Origin: Ceratothoa steindachneri
Lineage: Eukaryota > Arthropoda > Malacostraca > Isopoda > Cymothoidae
Assembly: GCA_963969495.1 (NCBI GenBank)
Contig: OZ018317.1
Span: forward strand, 225,848,099 to 225,912,098
DNA: 64,000 nucleotides
Reading direction: 5' to 3'
The notes under the pieces were generated by a model. It did no database searches. It saw only the letters and a list, made by a program, of their open reading frames with translations, and was not told where the DNA came from. This document shows, one piece after another, positions 56,845 through 64,000 of the stretch (positions are counted from its first letter, which is position 1; each line of letters opens with the position of its first letter). The position numbers were made by a program, and so were the translations under genes.

Positions 56845-59727
56845 AGGCACATTTCAGGTTTTGTAGAGCAGACCATCCAAAATTTGGAAATTAAGACAAA
56901 AAAAATCTGAAAAAATCGTAAAAACCCGTTGTTGTTGTTTTGTTTGTTTTTTTGGGGAGGACAACCTTTGCTAAAACATTATCCTTTCCGTAGGGTGAGG
57001 CTGGTTGTATTTAGTCATTATATTTCTAGGCTCTGAAGCTACAAATTGCTAATTTTCGTACAGGAAGAAAATTTGCCCTTTAACTCCTTATGTATCTAAG
57101 GTTTAGACAATTTTGGATTGAGGAATTCCTTGTTTGTAAATTATTCGGAGGCCACTTATAAATTAATCGATGTCTGACGAATTTACGAGATATTTACAGT
57201 GTATTTCCTATGGAGGGATATGGTTTCACCTTTCTAAATGTATGTTATAGATTTACTCGCCACATGTATTATTTCTGTTTTATACTAACGGGTCTTTTTA
57301 TTATTCATTTTCAGGGCTGAGATGAGTAAAAGAACTAGAACATCAACAAGTCAGTGTCTTTGGCTTACCACTTCCATAACTTCCTCATTATGAGCTGCCA
57401 AAAAAACAACAGGTTGGAAGATATATTGAGTATGTGAAAGACAATAAATAGAAGAGGAACAATGATGTTATTCCTGAAGTATCCAAGGTCTTTACTGAGA
57501 TTTTAGAAAAAGCCAGTATTCCAGTTCAGCCGATCAAGAATGTTAAAACCAAATTGCTCCGAGTGATGAAAGAAGCGTCTGTGGTAACAAAACAAGGAAT
57601 GAATGCCACTAAAAGTAAAGAGTTTATCTCATCTTTGGGTCAAGTTTTTGATATACCAGGCTGCTAGAGTGTTAATCTCTTGGATTGCAAGTGTGGAAAG
57701 AACATGAAAGTGCCACGCCGAGAGCATGAATTTCTTATTGACCAAAGAACTGGGCGTCACATGAAAATTGGAGGTGTGGATGTAAAAACAAGTCAAATGA
57801 ATAAAAAGAGAAAAATCAGAGAAGATGGAATTCAGGAAAGAAGAGAAGAAGAGGAGAGGAAAGATAAAAATGCAATTTCAGAGGAAGCCTTGGATGAAGA
57901 AGCCTCATCTTCTGACATTTCTGATGATGAATGGAAGAAAGTCTTTGCGAGAACAGAAAACAACATTATACCAATACCAACAATTGCCATGGAAGAAGAT
58001 CGGTATTCTGGGTCAAAAAGAGCTGCTGCTGCTATTAGTAGCGCAGCCCAATTCGACTATGGTATTATAAATTCCAAAGACCGCTCTCATGTAAATGGCA
58101 TCACAAAGTCTGGAGGGCACGACAGAAGATAAGGAGGAATTACACCAAGTCTAAATGTTTGGGAGATAAGAAAATTACTGCTTTCTTTTTTATGGGAAAA
58201 GCGACACAACACTAACTAAAAAGAAGAAAGGAAACAAATGGTATGGAGCAGAAGAAATTCAAGCTCACTCGGTGCATGTAGGAGAACCTGGTACTGTCTA
58301 TTTAGATCATCTAACTATTGAACGAGGAGCAAGTACAAGTATTTCAGATGGACTAGTGAAATGCCATGTTGAAAATGGTATTAAAGATGAGATAAAGGCA
58401 GTAGGAGCTGACAGCACGGCAACAAATACTGGCTACAAGAATGGAGTCACAAGAGGGCTGGAATGTCAATTACGTCGTCCTTTACAGTGGATCATCTGCA
58501 GCTTGCATCTAAATGAACTTCCTTTGAGGAACCTGTGCAGTCAATATATTGGTCCAACAGAAAGTGGGACTCAATGGAAATGACCACTTGTTAAAGCCCT
58601 AACTACCTGTGAAACTCTACCGGTATCACTAAATGGCTTTTTAATGTATTGATGAAGGAGCTCTTCTTCCAGATATAGATGTGAATGAGCTTAGTCATGA
58701 CTAAGCTTACCTGTACAGAATTATCAGTGTTATTAGAAGTGGTGTAATTGACGATGAAACCAGGGCCAATATCTCATGCAAGATGGCTCACCACTGCCAA
58801 CAGATTATGTCGACTTTATGTGGCAACATAAAAACGTAATAATGACTTGTATGGCATCACAGAGTTTGTCTTGTGTCATTATGGGCCCATCTGGTCTCAC
58901 ATCAAATTCTCTCCTAAATGCACGGAGGGATATAAACATCTCCTGGAAAAAATCAATCTTCTGCAAATACTCCAACCTGCCAGTGAAGCCATAGCATGGC
59001 AAACAATCCAAAGGAGTTCATACCGGGCACATCCTGAAAACTTCCCTTTAGCAATGCTGGCAGACGTTGATCAGAAGAACAGGAAATTAGCTATTGACAG
59101 AATCAACAAGATTCGACAAGTTACTCTGTATGAGGAAGATATACGTGATTTTAGGCCACCGAAAATAGATAAGACTACTAAAAATCTAACAGATCTACTT
59201 TCCCCTGAAAAGGAGTTCAGGTTTGAGCCACTAATTACAATGCGTCTATCTAAGGCGGACCTGCAAAATATTGTCGACGAGCCACTCTTTATTAACATTC
59301 CATACCATTCTCAAGGTGTGGATCGGTGTGTGCGAATGGTGATAGAAGCCTCTGGCGAAGTTTACGGAAAAGAAGCAAGAGATGGCTACATTCGGGCGGT
59401 GCTAAACTCCTGTGACTTCATGCCATCGTTTGAAACAAAGCATGAATTTAATGTATCAGTTGACAAATAGTATGTATCAGTTAGATAATAAAAGTTAAAA
59501 TCCACACTTGTTTGTATTTATCCTTCAGTTTAAACTCAATTATAATGTATTTAGAAGCACTTATAACAACAGACCAACAACTCTGATGGTGATCTTTCTG
59601 TGTCGAAAATTTAAAACAATGAAATTTTGACCTAAAAAAGGGGGTGTTTCAAATATTTCTCCCCAAATTTTTTTTCCACCTTTTTAATATGTGTACTCAG
59701 GTGTACAAACCTGAAATGTGAATGTTG
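56845..59727 (+). mobile_element. hAT-like (CxxH) DNA transposon relic with inverted ends
   Basis: cacatttcaggttttgta at ~56849 and gtacaaacctgaaatgtg at ~59701-59718 are inverted partners, with A/T-rich partly complementary sequence inside each end. They bracket the transposase-like relic 57314-59470. About 2.9 kb, a normal size for a hAT-type element. Confidence 0.7.
57314..59470 (+). pseudogene. hAT-like transposase relic of an arthropod family without a common name
   Basis: Opens after a good splice-acceptor-like ttattattcattttcag (ending 57314). N-terminal part 57385-57660 has two stops (57449, 57665). 57680-58132 starts LDCKCGKNMKVPRREHEFL with a CxC pair, then a Lys/Glu-rich stretch. 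After a frameshift: HVGEPGTVYLDHLTIERG (~58280), GADSTATNTG (~58408, likely first catalytic Asp), WIICSLHLNELPLRNL (~58490) with the C-x-x-H motif typical of hAT transposases, and after further shifts 58847-59470 with FRFEPLITMRLSKADL and RCVRMVIEASGEVYGKEARD (~59320), whose Glu fits the third catalytic position. It ends with FETKHEFNVSVDK and a stop. I recognise this C-terminus from uncharacterised arthropod proteins; the hAT link rests on the D, CxxH and E motifs. Confidence 0.75.
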
Positions 59728-59729
59728 AT

Positions 59730-60825
59730 TTGCTGAAATTTGTTTACTGATGCTACGGCTTATTGGACATAGCCAAGCAAGCTGGGATCGGTAGCTGTGA
59801 TGTCTTAGAGGGCTCGTAGGTATAACATAGGGGTGTCCTTCGCCTAGATGGATGACCTAACATTGCCCACGAGCTCCATGTGTCCAGATCTGTGGTCAAT
59901 GTCCTTTCTCTTAGGTCTTTGTATTACGCCGAAAATTTCATTTTTAGCGACCGAAAGGAAATTAACAACTCACGTAAAGGGTAATAAAGAAGTATTTATT
60001 ATTTTAAGTTTCCTAAATAAAGAGACATTTATGAAAGCACAATTATTAGATAGTAATTTATGCATGCAAATGCATTCAATTGAATTAAATGAAATTTATA
60101 CATTTGCAGAGGGAGCTTAACGTTTTTTAAACGAGCGCCTACAACCTTTTCTTGCCTGCCGCCCACTTTTAGGATTTTGTGCGAATTAAATTGATCCCCA
60201 ACAAAATCCAAAATCCAAAATACATAAAAAAATATGTATGGTACAATACATGCATATATTATAGGCGTAATAAAACATTGTGTAGAGAATTTAATTTACT
60301 TACCAGATTTTTCCAAACAGTTTTGGTTTATTTTTCAAAATTCCAAATTTGTTAAATTTTACATAACTTTATCAATTTTGTGACCGCTCGAATGACCCAG
60401 ATAGTGTGTGGCATCGACTAGGTTGAAAATCAATAGTATCTACCATCAATTTTGATGATGAGTTGATGGCGACTGGACTGAATAGCGTGACAAGGACTTG
60501 ACCCTACCTTTACTCTAGTAGACCCACGTGCTGAAGAGGGTGGTATGAGGAAAGTCCGTCCTTAGACCTATGGTATGCCCGGATGGGCCCTATTGTAATA
60601 GTGGAGTGAAAATAGTTTGTACCGTGAACTCCCGTCAGTATTCTCGACGGGACTCAATGTTACTCTCGCTCACACTTTGTAAATCCTCGTTTGATTAAAC
60701 AAGGTCGACACACCTAAGTCGCGTGCTCTCAATTATTCTCACTTATGACCTTACGACCTTCAAAACTTTACATAATTCCCGGACTAACCTTGTGATGACA
60801 TTAGAAAGTATATATCTCGAAAGAG
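59730..60825. other. Unrecognised DNA
   Basis: A 90-codon frame at 59848-60120 has no motif. The block 60380-60760 is richer in G+C than its surroundings but unassigned. Confidence 0.45.
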
Positions 60826-60827
60826 AA

Positions 60828-60985
60828 TGTAAACCAACATAAGGGTTTCAAATCTCGTTAGAATCGGCCGAATAGTTACGATGTTATTGCCAAAAAACTC
60901 ATTGAAAAGTAAAATGCTTACCAAGCGACCGACGGACCTACGAACCGACCTAGTAACTTATAAAGTCGCACGCGACTAAAAATAT
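60828..60985 (-). repeat. Inverted copy of the 12.2-12.8-kb dispersed repeat
   Basis: gaaagagaatgtaaaccaac, then cgttagaatcggccgaatag, then gtcgcacgcgactaaaaata: all three boxes match the complement of the 12.1-12.8-kb repeat in the same order. A single copy. Confidence 0.85.
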
Positions 60986-60999
60986 CAACAATTGATATT

Positions 61000-62870
61000 T
61001 TTTTATACTTTTGAAATTGTTTCAAAATAAACTTGAAAATTCTTTGCTTAGAAAACATTCGTTTGAAATGGTCCGAAATTGTATCATTGATCGTTACGGA
61101 ATTAAGCAGAATTGGTCTTACGGGACTCCAAATCTGCCCTTGAGGGATCAAGTGAGGGCGATCCCTTAAATTGGATCTACATATTATTTGACTCCCTTAG
61201 TGAAATCCCTTAATGAAATCTCCCTTAAATTGGGTTTAATCCCATCGCAATTAATCCTTTAGTGGGATCCAGTGTAATTAGGGTTCGGACTTGGTATTGT
61301 AGACTTAATATTTATCAATATTTTTCCTTTATTCCGCCGGTTATTCTCCTCTTCGCATCGAAAAATGCCTTGTTCATAACTCGATGTGGTTTATTTGAAT
61401 TGCTTATGAGTCCTCCACTTCCCCTTGTACTCGTCGAGTACATAGGGATATACTCGCATTTCTCCTAGTTTTGTACTCTTTTACTCCCTTGAGTTGTTCT
61501 TTCTTTTCTATTTAACTTTAATTCAATTTTCTTTCTGCTCCTTTTCTTTGGTTCAATTTTCTTTCTGCTCCTTTTCTTAATTCAATTTTATGTTTCCTGT
61601 CTTGCCCTTTTTTCTCATCCAGTTCCTTGATCTTCCATTCCATCCTTTTTTTCTTCCCGCTTCTCTTTTCATTTTTTTCCGAATATTTTTCCTAATAAAT
61701 TACAAAAGAAAACGAAAAATTTAAAAAGAGTAGAAGAAGAAGAAAAACTACAGAATGAAGAGCAGATAAGATCTTAAGATTCATTCAAGGCTAGGGCTAA
61801 AAAGATGTGATTCAAGGTCTGCCCTAGTACAACTAGAATAGATGAGAAAGCTCTTTCAAAAGCAAACTTCATCATTACACCAGAATAATTTTCGTACAAT
61901 TAAATTGGGCTCAAATCTTAGATCGATACCTGGAGATACCTTTTGCATGCGTCCTAAAAGTATGGCCATGGTTCTTTTATTGGTATTTTATGCTTGGTTT
62001 AGGACTAAAGATACACAATTGTCTAGGTGTGTAGCCATGATTCATGTAGGAATCTAATGGAACTCCTTTGAATAAACATTCACAACGCAGAATAGAATAG
62101 GTAAACAGGCAGTACAGTAATAAGAATTTTGGAAAAGAAATTTGGAAAACACATTTATATACATGCGTTTAAGTGGACGAATCTCTGGCATCATTTTCCT
62201 TCACTTCTATAACGGAGAACTACAGAATTAAGGCTCCAAGAACTAATAGAGTAAATGGAAAAGAAAAAAACACCCTAAATCATCCACGCATTCAATCCTA
62301 ATCAACACACCCATTTTAAACCTCTCCCTTTGTCAGTCTGTGACGATACTGAGTTGTTATTTAGAACCTTCCCACGTAAGGTAACAGTCTACTCCAGGAC
62401 GCCCCAGGCCGCCCACCGGCCTCCTCGCAGAACATCTCGATTCCGGAATCCGACGAAAGGCGAGACTGGATATGACCTCGCGAGGAACCTGACTCCAGGG
62501 AATCAATCACCCAAGTTTATACGTTTCTTGTTGATCCTTCGCGAGGTTTTCATTTGCGAAAATCGACGCGAGAATAAATGATTTTTTTGAAGTTATGTGA
62601 TGATTGAATCTTCGTTGGATCGGTCCATGACCCTTGTACTCCAGGTTTGATGAAATGAGCAGATTGGAGCAGATTATCATAATTCATTGCGTGCATTTCA
62701 AGATCCGTGTGATTGAGACCGTGCGTGTTGCCGTATTTTGAGTGAAAAAAATAGAAAATTTAAAATAAAATTAAGTGAAATAAGTTAGGAACCTACAAAA
62801 ATATGTACAGACAGACTCAGAGCCAGATTTATTATTAATAGCGAATTTTCTCAGGTGATCATCTAAGTGA
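61000..62870. other. Unrecognised DNA, pyrimidine-rich patch
   Basis: 61490-61690 is T/C-rich with a ~30-bp duplication (ttcaattttctttctgctcc). Open frames at 61842-62057 and 62330-62581 show no motif. Confidence 0.45.
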
Positions 62871-63160
62871 TGTGTTATAGAGCTGCTATTGAGAACCCTT
62901 TATGAGGCCTTTTAGATATCTAATGCTACAAGTTGCTTAGACAGTTTGTAAGCGCAATTCAAAAGTAACTGAGACAATTCTTATCTATAGAGCCGCTAGG
63001 AAGAACCCGTTCTGGTAGATAAATCCAAAAGTGACCATTACAATTCTTATTTATAGAGCTTTACTAAGATTATATTTGAGTCACCCAGACATTTATACTA
63101 TTTATGGAGCTTTTATCGAGAGCCTCTTCGGGTAGATGACTGTGCTGCAAAAGTGACTAA
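62870..63160. repeat. Degenerate ~80-110-bp tandem repeat
   Basis: Three to four diverged copies of a unit with ttatNtatagagctNct, gagaaccctttnng, and aaaagtgactaagacaattc boxes, starting near 62875, 62990, 63055 and 63110. Confidence 0.6.
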
Positions 63161-63164
63161 GACC

Positions 63165-64000
63165 TAAACCCATTTTTAGTGGTGAAATTGAGGACTCTTT
63201 CACGTCACTTTTACACACCTAAATCTCCTTATATAAGTAGAACTCTTCATCTATTGTGGTTAATATTGGTAAAGATCCTTCAAGATCATTTTACCACCTG
63301 CAACTATCTTGTCTAATTGGAGTCATCTCCACCGAATACAAGTCAATCTGTTCAAATACTCTTCATAAGGCTTCTGTCTCCAGCGTTGGTGCATCCCCGT
63401 CACTACATTCTTCTTCGATTAAAAGTGTGGAAGTGAGAGGGTGAATTAGGTCATTAGGAGAACCGACGAGGGTACTTTTCTCATCATTAAAAGTACCCCA
63501 AATGTGCTGTATACGCAAAAAGACAATTAAAATTATCCATTATACCCCATTGGGTAAAAGGTTTAGTATGTAGAATAAACGTTGTTCAAATGAGTCAATA
63601 AAAGAAATGTTGTGAAAGGAATATATTGAATTTTGAGTATGGATGTGCTTTCAGGGCTTCTTATCCTCATCTCATATTTTACTCCACAATTTATAATACA
63701 GTTGAAAGATGAGGCAAGACACTAGAAACTAGTTCTGCACTAAGAAAAAAATGCTCGAATATCTTTTCTTCTGACAATTTTGTTTAGTGAAGATTTTCTG
63801 CTTAAATTCACCGGTTGAAGGTAGGTAAGAAATGCCGTCTTTCGCGTCGTGAGATGGATAAAGAAATACACATGAAGATAAGAATGACAATCACTGGTGA
63901 TATCGATTGTACCAGGGACGGCCCTTGTTGGGGTCAGAGGATAGTAATGTTTTTTTCTCAAAAACAAGGATCGGGTAACCCTTCGAAACTCGAGAGAAAG
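63165..64000. other. Unrecognised DNA to window end
   Basis: No domain, repeat or RNA gene seen. Confidence 0.45.

Overview
The window looks like a piece of an arthropod nuclear genome, possibly a crustacean or chelicerate. It is AT-rich and carries long (TA)n and (CT)n tracts, many minisatellites, and relics of arthropod-type transposons: a DUF4817-type mariner, Jockey-like LINEs, a Penelope-like element, Ty3/gypsy elements, a hAT-like CxxH element and a Polinton. The species cannot be fixed from sequence alone. I found no intact host gene. The only clear host-derived coding sequence is a segment of translation factor eIF3a captured inside an LTR retrotransposon.

Layout: 0-7 kb has a gypsy pol relic (+), a tandem ~300-bp tRNA-Ser-like repeat, a Tc1-like transposase relic, a 32-bp satellite interrupted by a mariner fragment, and a LINE RT scrap. 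7-9.3 kb is unrecognised. 9.35-11.0 kb is a 51-bp minisatellite. 11.4-13.9 kb has minus-strand gypsy pol and gag relics around a dispersed repeat. 15.3-18.2 kb holds two foldback (inverted-repeat) structures. 18.2-25.5 kb is minus-strand Jockey/I-like LINE sequence: one nearly complete element plus the ORF1 of a second, related family. 25.5-35.9 kb is mostly unrecognised AT-rich DNA with microsatellites, a tRNA-Arg-like SINE head and a degenerate 28-bp repeat.

35.9-45.2 kb is a stack of insertions: a Penelope-like element, a complete LTR retrotransposon (37300-43418, perfect 5-bp target duplication CAAAT), a mariner with terminal repeats (43510-44827), and a MITE between two (TA)n tracts. The LTR element keeps gag and part of the protease but has eIF3a sequence where RT, RNase H and integrase should be. 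Its 3' LTR is about twice as long as its 5' LTR because a 16-bp minisatellite expanded in it.

48.2-52.3 kb is a decayed Polinton/Maverick: adenain-like protease and major capsid protein on the minus strand, and protein-primed DNA polymerase B on the plus strand. The capsid and polymerase relics abut head to head at a perfect hairpin. The polymerase is split by a probable solo LTR and by a 191-bp AT...AC insert. 54-56 kb is G-rich and CpG/CRE-bearing. 56.8-59.7 kb is a hAT-like CxxH transposon relic with inverted ends. 60-64 kb holds dispersed and tandem repeats.

Nearly all coding remnants carry stops and frameshifts, so this is a graveyard of mobile DNA rather than a gene neighbourhood. The points most worth following up are the eIF3a capture, the LTR-specific repeat expansion and the rearranged Polinton.
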